From the NCBI RefSeq assembly GCF_947172395.1, contig NC_069087.1, forward strand, positions 682,001-746,000: a DNA stretch of 64,000 nucleotides. The letters are read 5' to 3'. Below are positions 12,359 through 23,200 of this stretch, in pieces (the first letter of the stretch is position 1; the number at the start of each line of letters is the position of its first letter). A program made the translations under genes and the position numbers. Below the pieces are notes generated by a model. It saw only the letters and a program-made list of their open reading frames with translations. It ran no database searches and was not told the DNA's origin. This DNA is from Bicyclus anynana (Eukaryota > Arthropoda > Insecta > Lepidoptera > Nymphalidae).

Positions 12359-14386
12359 ACTTGATATTAGAAGTTAATATCTGTAGGATAACGTACTTGC
12401 GCGGGCGAGTGCTGGGCGCCGGTGTGGTAGTGCTGCTGGCGCTGTACTACGCGGCGCACGCGCGCTACCTCTACAGCGGCAGGATCGACTACGACTACAA
12501 CATGAAAGTTAACATCTTCTTTGGTGAGAACTCTATGGATTATCTGTGAAAACTAGAGTGAACTTTAAATAGTAGTGATAAGGTCCTTTTTACTTTGAAC
12601 AAAGTTGAGGTTTAAACTTCGCATGTTTATAAATATGACAAGAGCAAGCGTTCAATTTTTTTGAGCAAGGGTTTTTAAATGCGTCCGGAAAAATAACGTT
12701 ATGGCAAGAGTGAAGGGTTTTGGTAAGTTCGGAAAAATAACGTTTTCCAATTGTACTTAACATTACTTAACATAGCCATGGGTCATATTTTAAAATCATC
12801 ATAATGAGCCCTTGAATTTGATACCCATATTGTAATATATGATTTTTTTTACCTCATATATTCTCACAGTCGTCGTGTTATTTATATTTTAACTTCACCT
12901 ATCCAAATCTCGATATCTTAATTATGTATATCTTTTAGAAGATATGAGGTAATAAAGAACATACATACAAGATACGCGCGAAAAACAAACCTTCAGGCAG
13001 TCGGGTAAAATAGAACCGTGTTTGTCCAGTGCCGCCTAGGTAAATACAACCTTGGACAAGGCTACTAAACTAAATGGGCTCGTTAACGTATAAACGTTCG
13101 GCCGCTCAGAGATTGCGTTTCGAGGTCGTGATCGAATGCACGATGTAACTTTGAACTGGCGTACAATTAACGGCAAAATTTTAAATATCTTTTATTATCC
13201 CTAATAACATTAAAAATTGAATAGTTATGCAAACTTATAATAAACTTATTAATTTTGGGCTAAAATTATTAACGATTAATTAATTAACAAATACAAAAAC
13301 AATAGTTTTTAAAAGTCTTGACCACGTAATTTCAAGGTCATGTCAACCGTTTGTTTTGGTAGTGATGAGACAGACAGTGAGAGACAGATGAGACAGTGAT
13401 GTCAGAAACGCAATCTCTGAGCGGCCGGAGTCAGTAAGTGGCGGTGACGTGTGCGGCAGGCGCGTGCGGCTCGGCGCTGTGGCTGTGGTGGGCGGCGCGG
13501 CGCTGGGCGGCGGCGCGCTACGTGTGGCGGCTGGGCGCGTTCACGGCGCTGTCGGCGCTGTTCCTCGCCATGGAGCTGTGGGACTTCGCGCCGCGCCTGG
13601 GCTGGGACGCGCACGCGCTGTGGCACCTCGCCACCGCCGCGCTGCCCGGCCTCTTTTACAGGTACCCACTTGCCACTTTTGTTGCCATCTAGTGGCACTA
13701 CTGCACAATTGAAATAACAGTAGTGCCACTAGATGGCGCTGTTTCAGTTCCATCGAAATTCGCGTTTACGGTTACGCGATCGTCACAGTATGAAAACATT
13801 GAAAACTGCCACTAGGCACACATATGTGCTTTTCACATTAAGGCAGTGGTGGTCAAAGTCTCTGGCCTAAAGTTACCATGAGACAATAGACTATTTTAAT
13901 ATGGTCTTAAATAGCTAATCATCGATCTACTAGGTAGATTTTTTTTTCATATCTTTGAGACGTGATTACATGAAAATTTTCGTTTTTTAATATGTTTTTG
14001 ACTATACGAGCCAAAACACCTGTCGGGGTCGGCTCCGGCTCTTACGGCCACAGTCAGCGACCAAGTATCGGAGTAAGTCATCACTGGCAACACGCACTGT
14101 TCGAATACACGCTTAAACAGTTAAACACGTATAAAACGCTAGTCTGTAGAAGGCAGAATTCTCATTCTGTATTCATAGCGTTTTCTCAATGATGATTCTT
14201 TTTACTACAAATATTGCAATGTATTTCGGACCTTCGCATTATGGAAAAATATTTAAAAATAATAACGCGTCGTCATTTATTTAAGTCAAAATACCCCCAG
14301 GCGTATTCTTTATGTACAGGTTCGTGATAGACGACCTGAGACACCTCCGACAGAGCAGAGCGAAGATGGACTTGAAGTTGCCCTAG
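9070..14386 (+). CDS. PGAP3: PGAP3/Per1-like GPI-anchor lipid remodelling factor (7 coding exons)
   Basis: The product removes the unsaturated sn-2 acyl chain from GPI anchors in the Golgi. Exons: 9070-~9204, 10273-10427, 10793-10948, 11535-11659, 12387-12523, 13460-13661 (or 13439-13661) and 14320-14386, about 325 residues against 320 in human. An N-terminal signal (FEIKYCVLLLSLSLLVPY) precedes a luminal Cys-rich part (FYQKCLQKCKNFNCT, then WKCEDECRYHCMW). GKWPF, QEPASAFAS and the hydrophobic segments follow the family. The conserved HARDT and MDYACA (exon 4), DYDYN (exon 5) and WDAHALWH (exon 6) motifs are present; the His and Asp residues belong to the CREST hydrolase signature. The exon 1/2 junction is unresolved: the GTTAAGT donor at 9205 is phase 0 but exon 2 needs one extra base. 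Other junctions agree in phase. Introns hold several transposons. Confidence 0.88.
9235..9462 (+). mobile_element. tRNA-derived SINE, family B, 5'-truncated
   Basis: It starts in the box B region (GTTTCGAATCTGG), continues with GGGTATGCACCTCCAA and TGTGCATTTTTAAG, and ends near ATGGGTTGTTAATGATTCAT. Similar copies lie at 44318 (+) and 59083 (-). It sits in PGAP3 intron 1, just 30 bases past the likely donor. Confidence 0.7.
9640..9712 (-). mobile_element. LINE 3' end fragment
   Basis: The segment (GGCTTCGTTTGCAAGCAC, TTTTGAAATGTCAGGTAAT, then GATAATTAGTCGAA) is a diverged copy of the sequence at 53915-54095, whose TTGATTGATTGATTGAT tail marks a non-LTR retrotransposon 3' end. It lies in a PGAP3 intron. 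Confidence 0.45.
10063..10258 (-). mobile_element. Helitron-like non-autonomous element
   Basis: Read on the minus strand it starts ATCTATACTAATATTATAAA, has a TTGTTTGTTTGCATT run and ends in CTAGTATT. The same start occurs in plus orientation at 40588 and 58630. The plus-strand right end touches PGAP3 exon 2 (10273), so the 5' flank of that exon is transposon-derived. Confidence 0.6.
11340..11506 (+). mobile_element. Helitron-like element, 3' end TCTGCTAGTA
   Basis: It contains AAGAACGGCTGGACCGATTT, a motif shared with 43280 and 31485, and ends in CTTCGTCGCGAGTGTCTGCTAGTA-like sequence, matching the GCGGGCGTCCGCTAGTA ends of other copies. It ends 29 bases before PGAP3 exon 4. Confidence 0.6.
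11690..12062. mobile_element. hAT-like non-autonomous element with CAG..GGCGTAGC ends
   Basis: The left end CAGGGGCGTAGCTACC and the right end GACTCGCTACGCCACTG form imperfect terminal inverted repeats (CAGKGGCGTAGC). Internally it carries GGGCCTC and GGACCCCTTAA segments. A related copy with the end TAGCTACGCGTCTG lies at about 54095-54395. No clear target duplication. It is in PGAP3 intron 4. Confidence 0.55.
12075..12300 (+). mobile_element. RTE-like LINE, truncated 3' end
   Basis: Shifting frames give the C-terminus of a reverse-transcriptase polyprotein: RRAEGRWGSKMLEWRPRT, then KRSVGRPP, DDIKRVAG and VWKSLQKPYVLQWTSIG followed by a stop. This is a very common lepidopteran LINE tail. 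The copy is 5'-truncated, has at least one frameshift and ends in an (ATG)n microsatellite. A minus-strand relative is at 40240-40375. Confidence 0.75.
12302..12357 (+). repeat. (ATG)n trinucleotide microsatellite
   Basis: About 18 nearly perfect ATG/TGA units form the 3' tail of the LINE fragment just upstream. Confidence 0.9.
13099..13427. mobile_element. Short inverted-repeat element (MITE) beside PGAP3 exon 6
   Basis: Perfect 23-base terminal inverted repeats (13099-13121 and 13405-13427, core GGCCGCTCAGAGATTGCGTT) bound 329 bases of AT-rich sequence with GAGACAGATGAGACAGTGA near the right end. The right end lies 11-32 bases from the acceptor of PGAP3 exon 6. No second copy in the window. 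Confidence 0.7.
13670..13820. mobile_element. Palindromic MITE, family D (AAACTGCCACTAGGCAC ends)
   Basis: The centre GCCATCTAGTGGCACTACTG is followed by its inverse, then AATTCGCGTTTACGGTTACG and the terminal GAAAACTGCCACTAGGCAC. Relatives lie at 29360 and 55469. It begins about 8 bases after the donor of PGAP3 exon 6, and the left arm looks incomplete. Confidence 0.7.
13821..14319 (+). other. PGAP3 intron 6, unassigned part
   Basis: No coding signal. A GC-richer patch at 14010-14130 (CCTGTCGGGGTCGGCTCC onward) reads like a dispersed repeat, but no second copy is in the window. Confidence 0.3.
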
Positions 14387-14466
14387 TTTTATACAAGTAT
14401 ATGGACGATTGAGAGTGCTAGCTACACGTACGAGTACTAGTTAAGTTGTTTATTTATTATTATAAA

Positions 14467-14472
14467 AATAAA
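14467..14472 (+). terminator. Polyadenylation signal of PGAP3
   Basis: AATAAA about 80 bases past the PGAP3 stop. The minus-strand TTTTATTTTATTT near 14518-14534 offers AATAAA to the convergent gene B, so the two transcripts end within about 60 bases of each other. Confidence 0.5.
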
Positions 14473-14851
14473 ATATCGAGGAAACATTAAGAGGTATTTT
14501 ATTTGAATTAAACTTACTTTTATTTTATTTACGAACGAAACGATACGGGTGCACCACAATTAATCATTTCTAATAACAAGGTAAAATAGTTTATAAATAT
14601 ACACAGTGGTATCTGATTCTGTAAGTAGTGGTGAAGAAGTAATATTTTTGAAACTTTGAAGTTCAACGAATTTCAATTTCAAGCTTTAAGCCGTTTAAGA
14701 CGTTATACCTAATACGAGTATGTTCATAGAAGTGGCAAATTGTCCAAAATAAACTTGTACTTTTTATCCTATTTTTACCAAATAAATAACTTATGGCCAT
14801 AGCCTATATTTTTTTTAATAAAACGGCACTTTTCTTTTGCAATACCGTTGT

Positions 14852-17800
14852 TTACTTTTTCAGGGACTCCTGTTTTACTTTCCTATTTCCTTTCATTTTA
14901 AAACTGATAGGTTTGAGTTGGTTCGAAAGGTTTCCTTCCTCTGTAGCAGTTCTCGCTTCGTAACTATTCCAAAAAGCAGGATGAGCGTATTCAGGCGATT
15001 GATTGTAATAAGATCCCTTAGATGAATGTTTTCTCTCCTGTTTGTCAAATATGAGTCGTTCATTCCATTGCCTTCTGTATTCCTGCTCTAAGTATGGGGG
15101 TCTTTTGTCGAGCGATCTGGTGCATGCGTTTTGATTGCCTGATTCAGCCATTGCTCTACTTTTGTGCTTGTAAGTCTGCCTGTTCTTTGCGGGTACAACA
15201 CTTCTGCCGCTGTATATTGTTTCATAATCATCCGAGTCGCTCGCTTCGGACGCATCGGCACATTCGATTTGTGTTTTACTATCCGCTTTTCTTCTCTTAA
15301 AAACTTTTACAGATTGAAACATCCTTCTCAGGAGACTTTTTTTTACATGTTTCGGCTGGAGATTAAATGGTTAGGTTAGGTTAGGTTAGGTTTATTTATA
15401 TGCGAGTTATATGAAGAAAAAGAACAAAGAAAAATTCATCTAATCTAAGAGTGTCTATTGCCTAAGCCTAGGAGTTGATGAGGATAAAAAAGATGCGTGA
15501 TAATAACCGGACAGATCTCATAATTTTGGCAAAAAAAGAACTTACACTCGTATTCAAATTCTAAGTCTGAAGTCTTAAATTATTATTAAAACACATATCT
15601 GTAAAGGATTTTTACAGGATCGGATATCGGACTAGTTAAGAAATAATCAGGTTGAACTAAACATTTACCTGTGCTTTAATCACCTTAACCTCCATTGTAT
15701 CCTCGGTATCGTCGGTATTGTCACTGGATGCGTTGATTTCTTCATCGTCTTCAACAATTGTGTCAGTACTGTGTTGTTGGTATCTGTGCGTAGCTTCATG
15801 TCTTGTCAACTTGTCGTACCGTGCTTTCCGGTCCGCCTGAGTGTGGGTAGCGGCACACAGTGCCCCATTATTATTAGATAAATTCGATGAAATAGAAGCC
15901 TCAACTTCAACGTTTTTTTTATTTACCAGCTCTATACCAGCGCCACGTATATCTTTTATACTTTTCTTTGATAAATCGTTAATTAAATCGTTTTTAGCAG
16001 AACTCGTGTCCTCATACTCGCTAGTAGACTTTTCTTTAGATGGGAAGTCCATATTCATAGCCACGGACTTGTAAATTTCTTTAATTAGTTTTTTAGTCTC
16101 TTTATTCCCAGCTCCCTCAACTTCTTTATTAGTGGCAGTTGTGGCCGCTAAAGCTTCCTTGTATTTTGAATATTTATGCAAACTATTTTTGTAATAGCAG
16201 TCGCATAAATGTCTTCCAGACGGGTGAACGATTACTGGAAAGTTTTGTAAATATTTAAAAGAAGGTTGATATGGGAAGCCAGGTAAGTAATATTGGGCAG
16301 TACACATTTGTCTAGAACATGAAGGCAAGTAAGGATTTTCGTTCGACGAATGATTATAAGTGTAGCTTCGGAGTAAGGTCGAACGGCCCTGCAAGTTGTT
16401 TTGGGAAAATCCTATTTGCACAAAAGCATCTCTTTTTGTCATTGTTTCGCAAGCAGCGGTGACTATAGCATTGGCTTTTACTTCAGTTAAAACAGATTGC
16501 AAAATACTTTTTATTTGATTTAACGTTGATTCAGTTTTGGTTTCATCTGATATCGATTCCAATTGAGTACTCTGATTGTTACAAAGTAGTTTTGACGTTA
16601 AGTTATCTGATCCAATTGATACATTTTTAAGTAAAATTGTCTTTACAGGTCCAGTAGTTTTGTTTAAATTTTCTACAAAAAGAGGTTTATTTTTTGATAT
16701 GTCTCCGCAACCACTGGGATAGATGTTTTGTGACTCTTTATTAATTTTGTGATATTTTTTATTAATTTCCTGTTGTTCTGCAATATATTGGTCTAACATT
16801 TTCTTGCGTTTTATTTTTTGAGCAATTGATTTATTGTGTCGTGTAAGAAATTTTTCAGCTTGTATATTAACTGCTTTAGGATTGTATTCGTATTTGTTTC
16901 TATAATGTTCCGGACAAAGTTTGTTTTCTATGTTCCTTTTAGGCAAAAATCTTTCCTTTAGATATTTATTATTTGTATTTTCTTTTACAGGCACCACATC
17001 ATATAGATTTGAATCATAATATAGCTTATTGGTATGGCTTTTATCGTATTTTGTTATGTTGTTTAGGGAATCGAATCCTTTTGGCATATAGTTATCGACG
17101 TTTTGAAATCGTCCATGACAACACGAGCATACGTCAGACTCTGACATGCGGGGAGGAATCGAATTAACACCATTATCTTTGCAAACTGGTTGCGAAAAGT
17201 GACTGGTGTCTGAGAACTCCTGCACTACATATTTGGGATCATATTGTTTTCTAATTACCTTACCCAAATATGCATGGCTTATTGAAAATGTGTCAGTTTT
17301 AGAAGATACAAAATTGGTCAAATTATATTTCTTATTAAATGGGTCATTATGTTTGTGTTGAGCATAATATACTAGTTGTGCTTTCAATTTACTCTTTTTC
17401 TTGGCGACCTTTTTCTTCTTTCGTCTTTTTAAAATGCTTATGTTATCAGTAGCAGGGTCTGTTTTATCCAGATTAATTTTATCATTCGAGCTAAAATCGT
17501 AATAAGCTTGGTTATCAGCTGTTATGGCGTGTAGTACGAAGGAGACGTTAGATTGCCTCGCCTGCTTGGACGTGCGGCAGCCGCTGTACGTCGGCTGGTC
17601 ACGGGAGCGGATGCTCCTCGACGATTTATCGCTGCTGTACTCGTTTGCTACCGACTGCCCAGAGTAAGTATCGAGCAGCGCCGTGTTCACAACCGTGCCA
17701 CCTTTTTTCGTTTTGCTACTTTTGACACTGACTGTCGGTTTTACAACCGTCGGTTTTACACCGGTAGCTCCCGAGTCGCTTTTCGGGGAGTACCACACGC

Positions 17801-19255
17801 ATGGTTCCGTAAACGTGCACGGAGCTGGCTGTGGCTGTGCTGGCGCCTGCCCCGCTAAACCCTGTAGTCCTGCCTGCCCCACTAAACCTTGTACTCCTGC
17901 TAGTCCCGGTTGCGACGATTGTCCTTGCTGTCCAGCCAACCCTTTGTCTGGGCACACACACGGCTGCATCGGCTGTTGTGGCCAGCATACCGGTGGTTGC
18001 ATCATTGGCGACGGCCACATCATCGACGGCTGCATCATCGACGGCTGCATCATCGGGGACGACCACATCGAAGACGGCGGCGGCGTCTGCGGCGGGGGCG
18101 TGGCCGGCGTTTTAGGCAACTTCTTTTTGCTCACTTCTTGCAGTTGCCTCTCTAAGTGTTGTATGCGATGTTGTAAATCGGTTACGTCGATGGGAACACA
18201 TGATATGATTTTAACTTCAGTCTGCGATGGGGAATTGCCTGTAAAAAATATATAATTTGTGAATCATGTAATTTTTTAAAGTCAGTTTAGAACACTAAAG
18301 TGTTGCTAAAATTTAAACGCGCTTTAGAATTTTGAGCTACAAAAAGTTTTAACTTTTCCAATTAATATGGATTTATATCATAATCGGAAAGTAGCTACAT
18401 AACACTTTTACCTTATTCTGCCTAATTACTAGTAGATGTATTTGGTTGGGTATATTATCAGATATATATTCACCTAAATTGAAAGCAACTCTTCGTAAAA
18501 AGTTCTCAATACCTTTGAACCTTTGTTTGTGAGGTTTGTTTTGGTCGCTGAAAAAAAATTAATATTCTTTTACTCATATAGGAACACGTGACTTCAGAAT
18601 ACAGAAAACCATAGCTGGGCATTAACTCGTTAATCCGTTAATCGTTAATTAACGAAGTTAACATTTTGATTAACGGATTAACTTTTAAGTTAACTTTTAA
18701 AAATGTTAACGGACCCGTTAACTTCCGTTAATATGCAGAAGTCCGTTAAGCGTTAATCCAATGGCTACTATTTACCGCGCGACGTGATTAACAGGTTTAG
18801 ACAAGTAAGAAATTATGAAAGATTTTTTTTCAAATAAATCAATAAATTACTATATTTATGTTAAAATTATTGATAAAATCAACTAAAAACAAATTATGGC
18901 ACTTTTCCCCAGCGCTCACCTTTATTTTTCCAATGGTAAATTTCCAATCTCACACAATGATATAAAAATGCAATATTAACCAGTCATATTAACGGATTAA
19001 CGATTAACGTTAACTTGCGTTAATTCTTCCGGAATGTAACGATTTAACGTTTAACGAAGCTAACTTTTTTTGTAGCGGATTAACGATTAACGAAGTTAAC
19101 TATTTGATTAACGGTGCCCAGCTATGCAGAAAACGTGAAAAACCGCAACTTTTGCTTTTTAAAACATAGCTATACAATTTTCAACCAATTCAAGTGATAC
19201 TTTCAACTGTAACTTCGACGTAGGTAGTGTCGGAGTGTAACACTTACTTTTCCAT
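14852..19255 (-). CDS. Tandem gene B: large uncharacterised protein, 4 coding exons
   Basis: No family recognised. Exons (5' to 3'): 19255-19248 (8 coding bases, ATG GAA AA), 18547-18474, 18238-15669 and 15355-14852. Phases join without a break to give about 1,051 residues. Residues 5-27 are basic (QRFKGIENFLRRV) and 40-65 look like a short coiled coil. Residues ~85-165 are a Pro/Met/Gln-rich, collagen-like segment with MMQPSMMQPSMM and GLAGVQGLVGQAG repeats. Then come Lys-rich tracts (KKKKVAKKKSK), HFSQPVCKD at 374-382, CSCC at 398-401, LYDVVPVKE at 439-447, an amphipathic IKSILQSVLTEVK near 602-615 and LIKEIYK at 745-751. The last exon has a basic KVFKRRK patch and ends LKK. The same motifs, in order, with identical intron phases occur in gene A upstream, so the two are tandem duplicates. 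No signal peptide or membrane segment; mostly low-complexity and probably disordered. Confidence 0.8.
15371..15390 (+). repeat. Interstitial insect telomere repeat (TTAGG)4
   Basis: Four perfect TTAGG units (with GG before and TTAGG-like T run after) lie in gene B intron 3. On the coding strand they read (CCTAA)4 and occupy the branch-point/polypyrimidine zone 14-35 bases upstream of the exon 4 acceptor. Confidence 0.9.
18610..19126. mobile_element. hAT non-autonomous element, copy 1
   Basis: A 517-base element with 12-base terminal inverted repeats CATAGCTGGGCA...TGCCCAGCTATG, flanked by a perfect 8-base target duplication CAGAAAAC (18602-18609 and 19127-19134). The interior is full of GTTAAC/TTAACG words forming long internal dyads. 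It lies in gene B intron 1. Copy 2 is at 32476. Confidence 0.92.
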
Positions 19256-19259
19256 ATTT

Positions 19260-20285
19260 CTACACCACTAATTTCCCAATTTTTTAAACACTGAGGGGTA
19301 ATTTATATTAAAATTACATTTTGTTGGGTTTAATAAGTATATTAAGTAATATCTAAAAACGGAATTAAATAAATATGATGATTTTGTTCATCTGTCTTGA
19401 CAAGTAGATTATTCGGATTTATTTTTTAAATCCTTTTGAAAAATTTTAGTCGCCAGTTCAAGTTACCCATACACTAGTTATATAGTAGGTAGTCTGTGCA
19501 TATGTTAGCTATTCCATAGACATAGAACACTATCTTTTTCTCTAATTTATATAATAGTTGTCCTTTTGTATTATAAACAATGATAATTATATTAAAAATA
19601 TATATAGTACTATTAAAAATTTACAAAAAAATTCAGTCTTCCCGCTGCGGGGCATTTGAGTGCCCAAACCACCGGTGGTTTTCAAACCATCCTATACATT
19701 TTACCAGCCATTTTGTAACTACAAAAAGGAGACACTTTATATCAATTTACAAACCTCGTACAACGTATGTACCTACTAGTTTTTAAAATGATGGTACACT
19801 TCAGTCCCATACATTTTTAAACGTATAATCTCAATGAAAGGAAAATGATGATTGCACTCAAAACTTACAAAACAAATAAAACATTATTTATAAAAATTGT
19901 ATTAAAGTACGTTGGTAATTTATTTCTTAGTTTTTAACAAAAATCAGATTTTTAAAATCAGCTACAGCATTGAAAAAACTGATTCAAGATAGAAAAATTT
20001 GAAATTTCCGAAAAAAAATATAACTTGGTCACCCTAGGGATTTTTGGAAAACTATTTATTATTTAAATTACTTTTAGATAATTAGGTGGTTTATCGGTTT
20101 GCGTTTTATCCATTAATTACGGGACGCCCTGTATATAAGAATATCCACACTTGATTGAAATAACTGAAACAAAATTTTCAACAATTTTCTTATTTTAATC
20201 CAACCAACTTTTTTCCAAAACAGAAATTACACACACAAAACAATTTTACTAAGAATTACAAATGATTAGGAACTAGAACATGCAC
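19260..20285. other. Spacer between tandem genes A and B
   Basis: About 1 kb between the stop of gene A and the start of gene B. AT-rich, no coding signal. Minus-strand AATAAA-type hexamers near 20053 and 19918 could end gene A. Confidence 0.35.
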
Positions 20286-23200
20286 TTAAAAGAACATCCG
20301 AGGTTTGAACGCCTGTGGAGGGTTGTCGTAAAGAGACTTATTTTTGCCGAGTAGAGTTCGCATTATCAAGTTGCTGGGCGAGAATGGGTTTCTTTTGTAG
20401 AAAAGTTTTTTAATCATTGCGTTCTTAAGATTCATATCCCGTTGTGCTAGATCCTTCTGGGTTTTGTAAGAAAAGTTTATAGTGTCATGGTGGTTTTGAT
20501 TAGCGTTATCTGGGAAAGATTTCCAAAAATTGTTTTTCTTACTATCAAATGTGGCGTGTCGAGAGGCGCCTTGGTTGCTCGCTTGCTGTGCTGGTATCTT
20601 CTTTATGATTTTCTCCAGAATAGACTCTTTCCTGTCACTCTGAATACCAATGCTTTTTACTTCAATTTCTCTGAGGCACACCGGCACTTGGGGAGGGATT
20701 TGGTCGTAGAAATTATCACAGTTGGGATAAGGCGGGGCTCTTGGATATTTTGGGAAACATTGACGGTCAGGAGCGCGATCGTGGTAATTATTGTTATTTT
20801 TGTTAGAAAAATTGTTAGGTGGAGTGTGTGTGTAGTTCTGTGGGAGACATTTATGGCGCGAAGGGCAGCAATATTGTCCGAGTGGTGGCGCATTGTAATA
20901 TTCCTGACTATGCATTGCGTAGCTTTGAATGTGTTGGTTATAGGGACTTTTTGGAATATCTTCTACAGTACTCTCAGTTTCGTTCATTTCTTCAAGCACA
21001 TTTTTCTTTTTATTTTTGAATAGTTTAAAGGAATTGAGAACTTTTGATAATTTTCCTCGTTTTACCTGAAAAATTCAAAAAAATAGATAGATAAATGCAT
21101 AGGTACAAAAATTGTCACGGTAGAGCCGAGGTCGCACCTACTATATGTATATACTTGTGTGATTATGCCAGGAAAACCTCCATTTTATACACAGCTACAT
21201 GCTAGGTATATAATGGGTGCGACCACGGCTTTACCTTGGCTATTTTTGTACCTATGCTTTTGTCTATTTCTATCTGAAATATTTTCTTGTTTCGTCATTT
21301 TTAGACCACGTTTTTACGTAGTCGGATAATAGATTTTAAACTTTATTTTTTATTAACGATCCACTACGGGAGAAGCCTTTAAGAGACGAGAGAGTCAAAA
21401 TGAAATATTCATAAAAATCAAATTCAATAAATACCTTTTCTTCCGAAATATAAGCACTTAAATCGGTTTCGGAACATGACTGTGTTACTTCTAAGCTTAG
21501 TTTATCTAAAATTGTATCGGAACATCTAGCATCAGTATTATATGTATCAGAAGGAATGCGTGATCCAAACGCTTCACAGCTTTTTGAGTAGCATTTTAGA
21601 TGAGATGTACCAATTTTGGCATCGAGTTTGGAAGCTTTACTACTCCCTCCTGGGTATCCGCCGGCAAGTAAGTTTTTGTCAAGCAAATGTTCAGATTTTG
21701 ATCTAGCGCTAATTGTACCGTGGCCGTCATATTTTCTTGTCTGATGATATTTTGGTTTTTGTGAAACACATTTATAAATTTCCTTTATGAGCTCTTGCGT
21801 TTCGTTCATTTCTTCTACGGGTGTGCTTTTGTTATTTGAATCATTACCGAGACAAGCATGTTCTTTTGAAGTTTTTGCACACATATTGCAAGTATAACTA
21901 GGACTTGATATTACGTAACCATTTTGCATGCACGACATAGGACAGACAGGTAAAACTGGATAGCAGCATGGATTTGGAAATGTTGGCATAAATGGCGGAA
22001 TTTGTCTATAGTTGTTATTGCTATTTGGTAAAGTGTTTGAATTTTCTTGAGTCAGTTTATTATTATTTTTACTGGTTCCATCAGATTTTTCACTAAACGA
22101 GGATTCTTTTTTTATTTCAAGCATTAAAGTTTTAAGTATATCTTTGATTTCAGAAAGCGTCCTGTCGGGTTTGTCTGTGGCTGATTCAGTTAATTGCGTG
22201 TTTAGTGTTGTATCATTATTCGATATATTAACTTGTTCTTTGGCGACTTTGGGATGTTGTAGACTGCTCATTGTTTCGACGTCTTCTTCAGTTAAAACAA
22301 GTTTACGAGACTTTTGGTTGTTATATATTATGGGTTGTATTTTTTGAGGATAACAATCTGCGGACTCATCACTGTCCATCACATTTAAAAATTTCTTTCT
22401 TACGTCTCGCGTGGGCGATATTTTTCGATACTGAATTCTTTCGTTATATAAGGTATCCTCATAGTCTTCACAATGTTGTACTTTTAAATTAAGCCTCGGT
22501 CTATTACTCCTCGGGGACGGTGGAACTTCCTTACAACATTGATATGATATATAATCATCTGTGAACTTTTTTCTTGTTTTTGGGCTCGATTTTTCTTTTA
22601 CAGGAACGACATCATATAAGGCAGAATTATTATAATCATTTATTTCTCTTTCTTTAACTCTTCTATTTCTTTTTGAACTGTAAAGCCGTGTATCGCAAAT
22701 ACTCCTCATATCAAAGTCGCTTTGAGGAGCGCAGTGGTGCCTCTTCCTTCTACATTTATCAAAGCAACATGAACATAACTCAATACCTTCATGAATATCA
22801 TCACCACCTACTACTAATTCTTGATCACGGCATACTGGGGCAGAGAACTGACTGAAACCTGAATCTCTTCTACCGAATAATTTAACGGGTTTGTATTGTT
22901 TTTTAATTATGGATTCAATAAAATGTTTATCAACATCGGAATAAACACGTTTTGTTCTTTTACTTTTATGTCTGTCACCACGCTCTCTTTCATTATTCTT
23001 TAAAATATCACGAAAAGCTTCTTTATTACTATGTTCTTTTGAAATTAAAGGTTCGGTATATTCTTTCCTCGAGTGTCTTTTTTCATGGTGACTTGAATAT
23101 CGAGGTTTTGTATAATATTTATTTCCTTTGTCAACTAAAGAGTGAAAACTGATTCTTGAATTGATAGGTCCTGTAGTTTTATATTTTCGATGTGTTCTTT

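Noticed and set aside
17683..18255. 190-codon plus-strand Cys/Gly-rich frame
   Set aside because: Antisense of the Pro/Met/Gln-rich segment of gene B. The minus-strand frame is part of an 857-codon exon with matching splice phases.
20487..21023. 178-codon plus-strand hydrophobic frame
   Set aside because: Antisense of gene A exon 3. Apparent hydrophobicity is a mirror of Lys/Asn-rich codons.
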